A DNA stretch of 14,623 nt from the NCBI GenBank assembly GCA_001931875.2, contig MSJH02000324.1, positions 1-14,623 on the forward strand, given 5' to 3'. Below, one piece after another: positions 1 to 9,344 of the stretch (positions are counted from its first letter, which is position 1; every line of letters starts with the position of its first letter). Source of the DNA: Byssochlamys sp. IMV 00236. Taxonomy: Eukaryota > Ascomycota > Eurotiomycetes > Eurotiales > Thermoascaceae. The position numbers were made by a program, and so were the translations under genes. The notes beneath the pieces were generated by a model that was not told where the DNA came from, ran no database searches, and saw only the letters and a list, made by a program, of their open reading frames with translations.

Positions 1-22
1 CTCTCTCTCTCTCTCTCTCTCT
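1..22. repeat. (CT)11 microsatellite at window edge
   Basis: The window opens with eleven uninterrupted CT units. It is a plain dinucleotide repeat and may run on beyond the window edge. A second CT array of similar purity lies near 13401. Confidence 0.95.
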
Positions 23-120
23 GTCTGCTCCCTTCTTCCTCTCCTTAATTTATGATTTGCTTTCCTGCGTTTATCATTATAAAATGACTGTAGAGGTGTA
101 ATCGACATACATACATTAGA

Positions 121-256
121 ATATATATTTGTACATATATACATGTATATAAATATATATATGTATATATATATCTGTGTGTGCGTGTGTGTGCTTGTGG
201 AGCGTGTGTAAGTGTGTGTATGTATGTGCGTGTATATATGTGTGTGAGAGTCTGCA
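121..256. repeat. TA- then GT-rich low-complexity tract
   Basis: The tract is an imperfect alternating purine-pyrimidine run. The first half is TA/TATG-rich and the second half is GTGTGT-rich with scattered interruptions. Open frames across it on either strand encode only low-complexity Thr/His/Tyr or Val/Cys strings, so I treat it as non-coding spacer upstream of the first gene. Confidence 0.85.
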
Positions 257-264
257 AAGTGCAT

Positions 265-304
265 CTTTTTCTTTTTTTTTCCCTTTTTCTAATTTTTTTT
301 TTTA
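265..304 (+). promoter_or_regulatory. Pyrimidine-rich tract just upstream of first gene
   Basis: This is an almost pure T/C run ending about 12 nt before the first in-frame ATG at 317. Such tracts are common just upstream of fungal start codons. It could also be the polypyrimidine stretch of an unrecognised 5' intron, so the start of the gene that follows is not fully secure. Confidence 0.4.
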
Positions 305-316
305 TCACTTTTAAAC

Positions 317-1511
317 ATGACGACCTGTGTTGTCTTGGGACATTATTATTTAAAACCATTTTGCATTTATTCAACCTCTAATGCATCTTATTTCTGTCTG
401 GAAGACATGAATGCCTTATTTTTTAATAATCAATTAAACACCAAAGCACACTACTTGAAACAATTATTCAAGGCAAATCCGCATCATTTTTTAAAAAATA
501 TAAAAGATGGTCGTACCTTTGTGATGACACGTACCGTAATACAAATAGCACGATGTTTCAATTATTTTTACCTAGCTGAGCTTTGTAAATTGACTGTGGA
601 GGAGATTATGGGTAAAATTGCAGCTCCACTACTCAAGTGTATTGAATATGATCAGTGGCATATGGCATTACCTGCTCCCTACAAGACGAAAAATTACGTC
701 GATTTGGATTTGAAGCCTTTGTCAGGGAATGAATGGCTTTTTGTGCCTTCTGTATCTGCAAAGACAGTTCATTCAAAGGAGAAAGAGAATATGAAACTGA
801 CCTGGCGCACGTAAATGGCTAAAAGGATTGCATCTGAATTCATGTTAACAGGTTAAATATAGGTCACCAGAAGCCAGCAAACAATATAGACCTATTACGA
901 CAACGACCATTCAGTTATCTACCATCTTACACCAGTGGCTGTCTACAGATATCCGTGATTATCAACCAGATTCAGCCATGTTTCAAACTCTAAAATCTGT
1001 GGAAAAAATAAGGCAACAACAGCAAGCAATTATTGAAACACGTCAACTCCAAGCCATCTTTCATTCTACTACTACTAATAATAATAATAATAATACAAAG
1101 ACTACCAAGAATATAAAGACATCAACTACAACTACAAGATCCACTAAGAAAGCATCAACAGAGAAAGCATTCCCTTACACGGAAAATAACAAACGAAAGC
1201 GAGTCTATTTCCACTACAACCATGTCCTTAAAAAATCCAAATTACTCGAAGAAAAAGAAAGAATATTACCATTACCATCGCAGCAACCAGATCATAATTT
1301 ACATTTATTAGCAAGTCAAGCAACGCAGATGAGAGGGTTACCTATTTCACCAAGTATATCTCCATCCTCTCCTACCCCCTTCTTACTACAACCGATTGAT
1401 AACCAGACGAAACAGCCACCGCTACGTTTACCTTCCATTCAAAGTATGCTATCTGAATTATCTATACCTATTGGTGGTAGAAATATGGATTCTTGCCGCA
1501 TAACCCCTTAA
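317..1511 (+). CDS. Unrecognised protein, possible nuclear regulator (two exons)
   Basis: Exons are 317-810 and 863-1511, joined by a 52-nt GTAAAT...TATAG intron; the join restores one frame of 380 codons. I do not recognise the family. The N-terminal part (about residues 1-170) looks globular, with Phe/Tyr/Leu-rich segments such as DGRTFVMTRTVIQIARCFNY. The middle is low-complexity: a QQQQ run, then Ser/Thr/Asn runs encoded by ACT and AAT repeats. A basic stretch, NKRKRVYF, could be a nuclear localisation signal. The C-terminus is Ser/Pro-rich (LPISPSISPSSPTPF) and ends in PPLRLPSIQSMLSEL, a leucine-proline short motif of the kind seen in fungal transcription regulators. That makes a nuclear role a reasonable inference but unproven. 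The ATG at 408 is an alternative start, and an upstream exon cannot be excluded. Confidence 0.75.
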
Positions 1512-1557
1512 CATTCTAGACAAGGCAAGGTCCTACTCTTTCTCGCTCTCTTTTGTA

Positions 1558-1581
1558 AATAATAATAATAATAATAATAAA
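1558..1581 (+). terminator. (AAT)7 repeat ending in AATAAA, poly(A) signal
   Basis: Seven AAT units run into AAAA, creating AATAAA at 1576-1581, about 65 nt after the stop codon of the first gene. This is the likely cleavage and polyadenylation signal, within the 187-bp spacer between two convergent genes. Confidence 0.5.
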
Positions 1582-1609
1582 AACAAGTTATTGACACTGC
1601 ATGCATTTT

Positions 1610-1615
1610 TTTATT
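1610..1615 (-). terminator. AATAAA poly(A) signal of the WW-domain gene
   Basis: The plus strand reads TTTATT, so the minus strand carries AATAAA 84 nt beyond the TAA at 1699-1701. With the signal at 1576-1581 on the other strand, the two convergent transcripts probably overlap at their 3' ends. Confidence 0.45.
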
Positions 1616-1698
1616 TGTCAAAAGAAAAAATATATATGTAACGCATATATTAAAGTTTATATATGCTTCATATCCTTTCACACACAAAATTGGTATCC

Positions 1699-2858
1699 TT
1701 AAAACCAACTTGACTCTTCTTCCACGGTTGTATTACCATAAGCATCCGTCTCGGTCACTACAAATGTGTTATTAATTATAGAACTCTAATTTTAATATTT
1801 TACCTGTTGTTTCATCATGGAACCAACCATCCTTCTTTTCTATAACTGTAGTGTCTCCATATTGATCTACACACAATCCCCCTCAAACTTAGCTTTTTTT
1901 TTTTGTTTTGTTTTTTTTAATTTTGTTTACCTGTTTGAATGATGGTTTGTTTATCTCTTCCAAACCAACCGCCATCTTCATTAATGACTGTGGTTGAACC
2001 TCCACCATTATAACCACCATATTCACCACCATATTCGCCTCCGCCATAACCACCACCACCATTATAACCACTATTATAACTTGGTTGTTCTCCTAAAAGG
2101 AAAACATGAGTCACACTTTCGTAACCGTTTTTCTTTGTCAAAACTTACTATAATGATCCTCGCGTTCTTCTCGTTCGAGTCTTTCAATACGTTCACTCTG
2201 TTGTTCTTCATGATTGATAACTTCAGAAATTCCAAAGCCAACTAAACCTGCGGCAGCAGCAGCACCTGCTAATTTCATACCATTAGACAAGCCAAGTTTC
2301 TTGGCTGGTTGTTGAGGAGCAGGAGAGGCGTAGCCCTGAGGAGAGGGGTAGCCTTGCTGAGGAGGAGGAGAAGTATAGGGTGAAGGAGCATAAGGTTGAT
2401 AAGCACCTTTTTGTTGTTCTGAAGGAGGATAGGCTTGTTGCTGTTGAGGTGGAGGAGGGTAAGCTTGTTGTTGAGGTGGAGGAGGATAAGCTTGTTGTTG
2501 TTGAGGTGGGGGAGGGTAAGCCTGCTGAGGTGGAGGAGAATAGCCGGGTTGTTGCTGAGGTGCTGGTGGGTAACCCGATGGTGGGTATCCGGGTTGTTGG
2601 TAACCTCCTTGTTGTGGAGGATAACCGCCGTAAGATTGTTGTTGTGGAGGATAGGCACCATACTGGCCGGGAATAGGAGGAGGGGCTTGATATCCGCGAT
2701 TACGTTGACGAGGGTCTTCCCAAGTGGTTGTTTGTGTGCTGTGGTCGATAAAGTAACTAAAGATTGTTTAGAATCCAGGTACTATCAAATAGGAAAACTT
2801 ACTATTGACCATTGGGTGCTTGACGCGCTTCCCATCCAGGAGGTAAAGGTTCAGACAT
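1699..2858 (-). CDS. WWM1: WW-domain, Pro/Gln/Tyr-rich protein similar to yeast Wwm1
   Basis: Exons in transcript order are 2858-2803, 2756-2149, 2092-1931, 1866-1804 and 1757-1699, giving 315 codons; introns are 46, 56, 64 and 46 nt. A WW domain fills about residues 4-37: LPPGWEARQAPNGQ is joined across intron 1 to YYFIDHSTQTTTWEDP, with both signature Trp and the final Pro present. A long PQQQAYPPPP-type repeat region follows, then an Ala/Gly-rich hydrophobic segment (about GMKLAGAAAAAGLVGFGISE), a charged EERIERLEREE-like helix and a Gly/Tyr-rich stretch. The C-terminus has three copies of a TTV...WF motif, each in its own exon. Yeast Wwm1 is a WW-domain partner of the metacaspase Mca1; the shared architecture suggests orthology, but the exact role here is inferred. 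The WW domain should bind proline-rich partners. Confidence 0.85.
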
Positions 2859-2988
2859 GATTGAATAAAGAAGAAGAAAAGAAGAAAAAACCCTCTTTTT
2901 TCTGTTTCTTATTTCCTATTAAGCTATTATTTATAGTTACGGTTGCCTAATTCCCAATATGGATAATTTAAGTTATTCCGATAGAAAG

Positions 2989-2994
2989 TTTATT
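2989..2994 (-). terminator. AATAAA poly(A) signal of the myosin gene
   Basis: TTTATT on the plus strand gives CAATAAAC on the minus strand, 46 nt past the myosin stop codon. It lies in the 181-bp gap before the WW-domain gene on the same strand, so the gap serves both as the myosin 3' end and the WW-gene promoter. Confidence 0.5.
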
Positions 2995-3039
2995 GGGTCA
3001 AAGAATATTTATCACGTTTCATTTGTACAAATATTACAA

Positions 3040-6000
3040 CTAAATAGAGTCCATTCGCTGAGGCTTACGTTGTTCAGATAGGTTAGCCAAGGCAACCAAC
3101 CTTTGAACATGCTGTATATTTAACTAAGAGTATGATATATTAGCCATGTTTTCTTTTTTGTTAGTATCAACTTACATAGTCAGGAATATATGAATTTATA
3201 TCAACATGGTGAGGTTCAGGTTGATCATAATCACTTTCTTCAAGTGAAGTATTATCGAGTAACAAGATATCTTCGGTATTGCTACTACTCACACGAGATG
3301 CCACTGCCCTCAGAATTTCATTACTAATTGGGTCCTATAAAAAAAGTTAAAATCTAAATATAGCTCTTTTTTCATATATTAATACCTCATAATCTGCGAC
3401 ACTATAATTTTGTATCAATTTTTGTACTTGTGTCGGTGCCAAACACCAGCAAACTTCATAAATATTCTTTATATCATCAATGGTTGATTTCTTTAATTGT
3501 AGTAGTTTTGTTGCTTGAGTTAAATGTTCTAATTTATTCGTCGCTTCAGATACGTCGTGAGCCTTGCACCATTCTTCTAATCTAGTTACATTGTATTGTA
3601 TTTGCATAGCTACACTTTTTGTTAATTCATGAATAAAACATGAAATAAAACACTTGCCTCGTTTCCACGAATTGAAATTACGTCTCATGACAAGGTCATT
3701 AAAGGTAATGATTCCAATCACCTTTAATAGTTCAGTCAATACTTGTTCCATCACATAAGGTTCCACATAATAACTCTTCATTGTACGATAGATGCGGTTC
3801 ATAAAGTTGAGTAAATCATCCATAGAGAAAGCTGGTTGATTGTTGCCCGAGAGTATTTTACCAAAGAATCGATTAGAGTCGCTGGAAATAAAACCTGGTA
3901 ATGACTGAGACTCGATCAGTGCGGGAATGGCCATCTTGTTCAGCTTCTTTTTCAGTTCAGACAACCAATGGTGATAGAGATTATCTTCCAAGCACTGTAA
4001 TTCGTACTTCATTGTAGACACCAGTTTTTCAAAATCGTGCCATCCGACCGCTCGTCTTCCATGAATAGAATTATAATGCATTTCTCTTTCAAGATCCTGT
4101 TCAACAGAATAAACCAGTGAAAGCAACTCATGTGTATTCGATAACCAGTAAGCACAGGGCACAATCGTCTCTTCTCCTGTAAATGACTAATATAACATTA
4201 ACCCATATTCTATAGACTTCATCTAAACTTACACTGCAATCCTTTTGAATCGTGTCCATTACTCTGAACAATAATTGTTCAGATTCTGCCAAGTATCCTA
4301 AACGCCACATTTGTGTAACACATTTGCCAATGATATGAACTGGGAAAAAGACTTCTTCACGTGTTGGGAGCTGTTGCATTCCAGGTGGTACAATCTTGAG
4401 AGAGTGTATCAAGCCCTCAATCATTTCATCTTCCAACAACTCGCAGTGTTCCTGAAGAAGCTGGTTCATTGCATCTTCTGGATTACCCACCTTGTCTGCG
4501 TCCAAGCTACCACGCTGACCAATCTGTTTGGGTATCATTTGTTCAGGCTCAGCATAAATCACCTTGGTTTCGTTTCTTTCTGATACCATCACAAGGCTGC
4601 TACGACGCATCGTGCTTGGCGACCTTGCACGTGGATTGACTGAAGGTGAACGGTTACGGTCAGGTGAAATACCACGTCGGTCATTACGTTGAGGAGACAA
4701 GGTACGGTAAGCATTCATGGACGCTTGTCGCTTTGGGTGGTTCTTGAGCGACTGCGACAATTGTGCCTTGAGCGCCACAATCTGTGCCTTCAAGTCCGCA
4801 ACATCCGCCTCATCTGCAGGCGATGAAAAAGCGCCGCCTGGACTCACAGGAGATCGGAGTTGTTGCTGGTTGCTCATCTGTTTGAGTTTGAAGATTTCCT
4901 CCTTTTGACGGTTCAAGTCTTCGGTCAATCGAGCAATCTCGGTTTCTTGCTTCTTGATGCGCTCCAGTGAATTTTTGTAGTCTGTCTGAAGTGTTATTCG
5001 CTCATTCTTCAGGGTCTCTAGCTCGGCCTCTAATTCAGACGGTGTCTCTAGTGTCTTTTCAAGTTCCTTGGCCTTCTTGTCAAGCTTGTCATATTTATCT
5101 ATCCATGACTTGACTTGCATTTCTAATTCATTTGCCTTAACACGCAATTGATCCTTTTCTTCTTTATGGTGTGTTATGCTCTGTGTCAGTTCGACTACCT
5201 TGCTTTCTAGCTTATAAGATACTTCCTTAAAGTGATTGGCCGATCTAGCCTCCTGCTTAAGTGTAAGCAACTGTCGACGTGCCAGACGACGGCGAATACA
5301 GGTCTGAAGTTGAATGACATAGTTTCGCTTTGCATGATACTGCTTACGAACAACCCAACCTCGGAGAAGGCTTTGAATCTTGATGGCTGCAAAGTGTTGT
5401 CGAATGTTCGCAAACTGTTTACGCGTGATATGGCTACGACTGGCCGCTTGCAATTTGACAATAAAGGCACAGGTCTGTAAATAACGTTTACGTTGAATGT
5501 ATCGACGCCATTCGGCTTGAATCTTGATAGCCGCCTTTGTCTGACGGGCAATCTCTAGGTTTCTGACACCCATCTTTTGACGAGCCACACGTTGAAGGCG
5601 AGAAATGAGGTCAAGCATGCGAAGGTATCGGATACGAACAATAAAACGACGCATGTTTTTCTGTAACAGGATCGTGCATTCGTCCCATCTTTCTCTTCGG
5701 CATTTTTCAAGATAAGCAAGCTAACACCATATGAGGTTTTGGCTCCCTTTTTTTTTTGTATTTATACGTACCTGTCCTGCACGGAAGAATATCTTGGTAA
5801 GACCGATTTGATACTTGTCCTTGTCAGGAATATACTTTTCTAAAATGACGCGGCATAATTCATTCACATCAGGATTAAGGTTAGGATCCCAGTATTTGGA
5901 ATTGACTAGCGCATAGAATCTACAGAAATGTTATTATTTGAAATATGCAAACAAAAATTCACTTGCCTGTCTGCAAAGTCTGCAAAGGTCCAACGAGAAG

Positions 6001-8563
6001 GATAACCTGCACAACTGATACGGATGGTTTCCAAAACACCACAGGCACGTAACTGGGATAAGACCATGTTGGGCTCAAAACCCCAAGCAACCTTGGCTTC
6101 GTTTGGCTTGATACAACGAATATAATGAACGTTGGTCTTGCTGATTGTATCCATCAAGCTGATAAGCGAAAGCTAATAATAATCAAGGTAAATATTCATG
6201 CATAGATTTCTTTTGTTTTTTGCTTACTTTGAAAATAGAACCTAATGTAGGCTTCTTTGCTACTGCCATACCTACTTTTTTAACAGGTGCAGGCTATTGT
6301 CATATTAGTATCATCGTTATTTGATTATTATTATTTTTACCTTGACTTCTTGACTAGCGGCTGTAGCAGCTGCAGTAGCTGTCTGAAGCATATCCACCAA
6401 GAAGGGAGATTCGGCATTTTGTAGCAAGGACAAAAGTTCATCAGGCACAGTATCTTTGTTCTTATCGATAAAGCCTTCCGAGTCATACTCTACTTCATGA
6501 GCGTAATGGACAACAGTAAATGCAGAATTTGAAAATCTAGGCTTCTTGAAGTAATTCTTGTAGCTGGGATCCGAGAAACTAGCATACAACTTGTTACAAA
6601 AGCCTTGATCTGTTCCTGAAGGCATTCTTGACTCTTCATCTAAAAGTGAAAGAATACCCAACTTGGATTCGATCACTTCAATACACTTCTGATTGTCACT
6701 AAACTCGATGAATTTCCAGTCAATCTTTTCCTTGACGTATTCTTCCTGTTCGAGCTTAAATACGTGCTGATTGAACTGTTGCTGAAGCTTTTCATTAGCA
6801 TAGTTGATACAGAACTGTTCAAATGAATTTTTCTTAAAGTGCTCAAAACCATAAATATCCAAGACACCGATGAATGTGCGAACCTTGCCTTCTTCGTGAC
6901 AAGACAAGCTATCATTAACAACTTTGACTAGCCAATCGAATAAGCTGGCATAGATATATTTAGCAACAGAGTCCCTGACGACCGTAGCCTGTACGATGCT
7001 CAGATTTTTCACAATCTTTTCATTTCTTGTAATGATTTGTCGTTTCGTCAACCATTTCTTGAACTCGGACGTCTTGATACCCAGCAGCTTTGTGGCAATG
7101 ATAAGGGCAGATTGATTATCATCAATAGAGGCATCAGTACGACCTCCGACTTCGATATTACCGATATGAAGTAAAGCAGCCAAGAGCTTAAAGATTTGCC
7201 ATTGTTGCTCGACAGAGATACCGACAAGAGAGAGTGATTTCTGTGTTAATTCAAATTCAGCTGCATCATCCACACCAGGAATTGTACCAGTGCCACTTTG
7301 ATTAAGATAATGAAACTTAGTCCAGTCACCCAATTCGAGGTTTTTTCGTTCATTGATTGGAGCACCAAGACAGAGCTATGAAAAAAAAAAAGGTTATAAA
7401 AGGTCATTCTTTTCGCTACTTTCTTACTTGATAAAAAATGTGATAATTTCTTTCTGTCTCTGGCTGAAAGATCAAACGAGATCTTTCCAAAAGATACGTT
7501 CTGATCTTTGCACCCACGATATTATTTCTATTGTCAAATTGGATCTATTCACAATAAGTTTATTGCTTTTAAGAACTAAAGATGATTTACCTCGATGTAT
7601 TTACCAAATCTCGAACTGTTGTTGTTTCTCGTCGTCTTTGCATTACCAAACGCTTCCATGATCGGATTGGTGGCTATGTTTTTGTGTAAGTATTTTTTGA
7701 TCGCCAACTGGGCTTAGCTTTTTTTATTTATTTATTTTACCCATAATCTGTTCTTCTACTTCTGTCATCCCTCCTGATTCCTTGACTTTTCCTGATTCTT
7801 TATCATCTGCCGTGGCAAAGTATCTCATAATGTGTGTAGCTGATACTGTTTTACCTGCACCACTATGGATGATGGTCAATATAAATTGCTATATATCTTT
7901 TTTTCTAAAAGGCTACCTTTCACCAGATACAACCACTGTCTGATTAGTCTTTTCTCGGACCATACATCTGTAAGCATCTTCAGCAATAGCAAACAAGTGA
8001 GGTTCTAGTTCACCACGTCTTCTGCCCGAATATTGTTGGATAATGTCAGGTTCATATAATGGTACACTAGCAAAGGGATTGGCAGCAATCAAGACGATAC
8101 CGGAGTATGTATAGATGTTGCGCTGAAAGTATCGAGTACGAATAGTGTTTAAGACTAAAACAAAAGTTAAGATATAATAAACAAACATTTGTGTGTGTGT
8201 GTGTGTGTACCTGAAGGTTCGTTAAGGTAACTGAGGTTGGTCAAGTCTTCAATATTTTCTAATCTTGGTGGATTCCTTAGTGGTGGCAGATTAGCACCTT
8301 TCTGCTTTTCTAAAACTGCATAGGTCGATTCAAAGACATGTTGCTAATATTTATTAGCCTTGCTTATTTTAAAATGTTGAAAGACATACCCTTCCTGAAT
8401 CCTTATCGTCTTCAAATATAATCTTGACACCTGTGTCAGTCTCTTCTTTTGATATGACAGTTGCTGAAACCCAAGCTTCGTCTTCATCTTCAAACCAAGC
8501 CTTGGTACCTTTTGTATAGACTTGCAAAGCCTGTGAGACTCCCGAAGAAAGTGAGTCTGTCAT
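3040..8563 (-). CDS. MYO2: Class V myosin heavy chain (15 exons)
   Basis: This is an actin motor carrying vesicles and organelles in polarised hyphal growth. Exons in order: 8563-8390, 8343-8211, 8154-7917, 7862-7741, 7673-7591, 7544-7428, 7375-6341, 6293-6228, 6172-5967, 5919-5772, 5720-4233, 4186-3658, 3609-3386, 3334-3176, 3123-3040, totalling 4806 nt (1601 aa; yeast Myo2 is about 1570). Domains: N-terminal SH3-like ([17 protein letters not shown]), P-loop GESGAGKT (about 180-187), switch I NNNSSRFG (239-246), switch [10 protein letters not shown] (462-469), Glu at the TEDS position (SEGF, about 589), basic loop 2 (635-656), actin/converter region ([12 protein letters not shown]), about six IQ motifs (778-925), coiled coil (930-1058), Ser-Pro/Arg linker, then the dilute cargo-binding tail ([15 protein letters not shown]...[10 protein letters not shown]...VADYE). 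Introns 9 and 12 are GC-AG. All catalytic motifs are intact, so the gene looks functional. Start: first ATG in the exon that opens with MTDSLSSG. Confidence 0.96.
3610..3657 (-). other. Myosin intron 12, GC-AG and frame-preserving
   Basis: The donor reads G|GCAAGT and the acceptor AGTGTAG|CT, with a GAATTAACA branch-like site. Removing 48 nt restores family-like [17 protein letters not shown]; no GT donor nearby does so. Because 48 is divisible by three and the intron has no stop, retention would add 16 residues to the cargo-binding tail. Confidence 0.85.
5920..5966 (-). other. Myosin intron 9, GC-AG
   Basis: The donor is GACAG|GCAAGT and the acceptor TTCTGTAG|ATTC, 47 nt. The join restores ADFADRFYALVN, as expected in the converter region. 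The nearest GT (GCAA|GTGAAT) puts the next exon out of frame. If retained, the frame reaches a stop soon after. Confidence 0.85.
6228..6293 (-). other. Symmetric 66-nt mini-exon encoding the loop 2 tail of the myosin
   Basis: This exon has phase 0 at both ends and 22 codons ([15 protein letters not shown]...). It supplies the lysine-rich part of loop 2, the actin-contact surface before [10 protein letters not shown]. Its flanking introns are 47 nt (6294-6340) and 55 nt (6173-6227). Skipping it would keep the frame and remove most of the positive charge. Confidence 0.8.
8191..8208. repeat. (GT)9 microsatellite inside myosin intron 2
   Basis: Nine GT units on the plus strand read as AC units on the transcript, directly after the donor GTAC at 8210. 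The intron is 8155-8210, 56 nt. Length changes here would alter the distance from donor to branch point. Confidence 0.9.
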
Positions 8564-9344
8564 CGCTTCTTTTGTTATAGGTTTTGCAAGGAAAGTAATA
8601 AAAAGAAGAGGTAAGAGAAAGAAAGAAAGAAAAAAAAAAAAAAGGCACCAAGACTTGAAAAAGAAGGTAAACGTTTCACAATACAAACTTTATTTTTGGA
8701 AACTCTTTTTCTAACGTAGCAGTGACAACTATAGTAGAGTAACAAAAAAATGGCACGAACAGTTATAGATGCGTTGCTTGGTAACATATATGTGTTCTAT
8801 ATTCTTTATATCTATCATCTCTACAACCATGTATCTATTTCACTGGGCTGAATGTCACAGAAGCGCAGTTGCTTGTCATATGGTCTATATAGTGATCCCA
8901 AAAAAAAGACTCGTCCTACAGTTCCGTTGATCCGATATAAAATATATATTGGTAAAACTATATTGCAAAGTTCATTTGTATATACGGCCCTGAATGAAAA
9001 AGGATTTACTTTATTGAATTCAATCCGACTATATTATTTCTACAAAAGGAAATATGGATGATAAGTCATACATTGACATGTATCTATAGAAATATCTGAA
9101 TGTGGGGTCTCTTTGCTATATCCCCAGATAGTTGTGAGAGAGAGAGCAAAAAAAAAGGAGGAGGAGAGGATGGGTAACTAAGTTGCTGTTTGTGTGTCAT
9201 CAGACTGGGCTTTAAAAACACCATCCTCTCTCTGTCTCTTGGTTTGGTGCCCTGGGAGGCTTTGTGTGACCGCTTTTTTCCTTGCTATTTTACTCACTAT
9301 TTCTGCATAGAAAAAGAACAAGTAGATTTGTAGTTTTGATTGTA
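8564..9344. other. 781-bp divergent intergenic region, myosin / RRP17
   Basis: The region lies between the starts of the myosin (minus) and RRP17 (plus) and should hold both promoters. Next to the myosin is a purine-rich (GAAA)n and poly-A tract at about 8612-8644, which reads as T/C on the transcript strand. At 9135-9170 is a GAGAGA/GGAGGA purine run, followed by a pyrimidine run at about 9221-9240. A 69-codon ORF at 8852-9061 shows no recognisable domain and I do not call it a gene. I see no tRNA or convincing snoRNA. Confidence 0.7.
9164..9230. repeat. 10-bp perfect inverted repeat with 47-nt loop
   Basis: GAGAGGATGG at 9164-9173 is exactly complementary to CCATCCTCTC at 9221-9230. It lies about 115 nt upstream of the RRP17 ATG. 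Part of each arm is simple GA/CT sequence, so chance pairing of purine and pyrimidine tracts is a real alternative to a functional hairpin. Confidence 0.5.

Noticed and set aside
1..264. Open frames across the TA/GT repeats on both strands
   Set aside because: They encode only simple repeats (His/Thr or Cys/Val) and reflect the microsatellite, not a gene.
2380..2860. Plus-strand open frames opposite the WW-domain gene
   Set aside because: They are Val/Glu- or Leu/Arg-rich mirror images of the Pro/Gln/Tyr repeats on the minus strand. The spliced minus-strand model has a clear WW domain.
4128..4232. Reading straight through myosin intron 11, or splicing it at TTTACAG|GAG
   Set aside because: The TTTACAG acceptor breaks the frame or loses the [14 protein letters not shown] sequence. 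Splicing at TATTAG|TCA (intron 4187-4232) restores it exactly.
8852..9061. 69-codon plus-strand ORF in the myosin-RRP17 spacer
   Set aside because: It has no recognisable domain or splice partners, its composition is AT-biased, and it lies in an expected promoter region.
9101..9124. TGGGG...CCCCA inverted pair
   Set aside because: The stem is only five bases with an ordinary loop, easily expected by chance.
9282..9344. Earlier in-frame start for RRP17
   Set aside because: It adds a hydrophobic LFYSLFLH-type stretch, whereas the family begins with a short basic segment near 9345.
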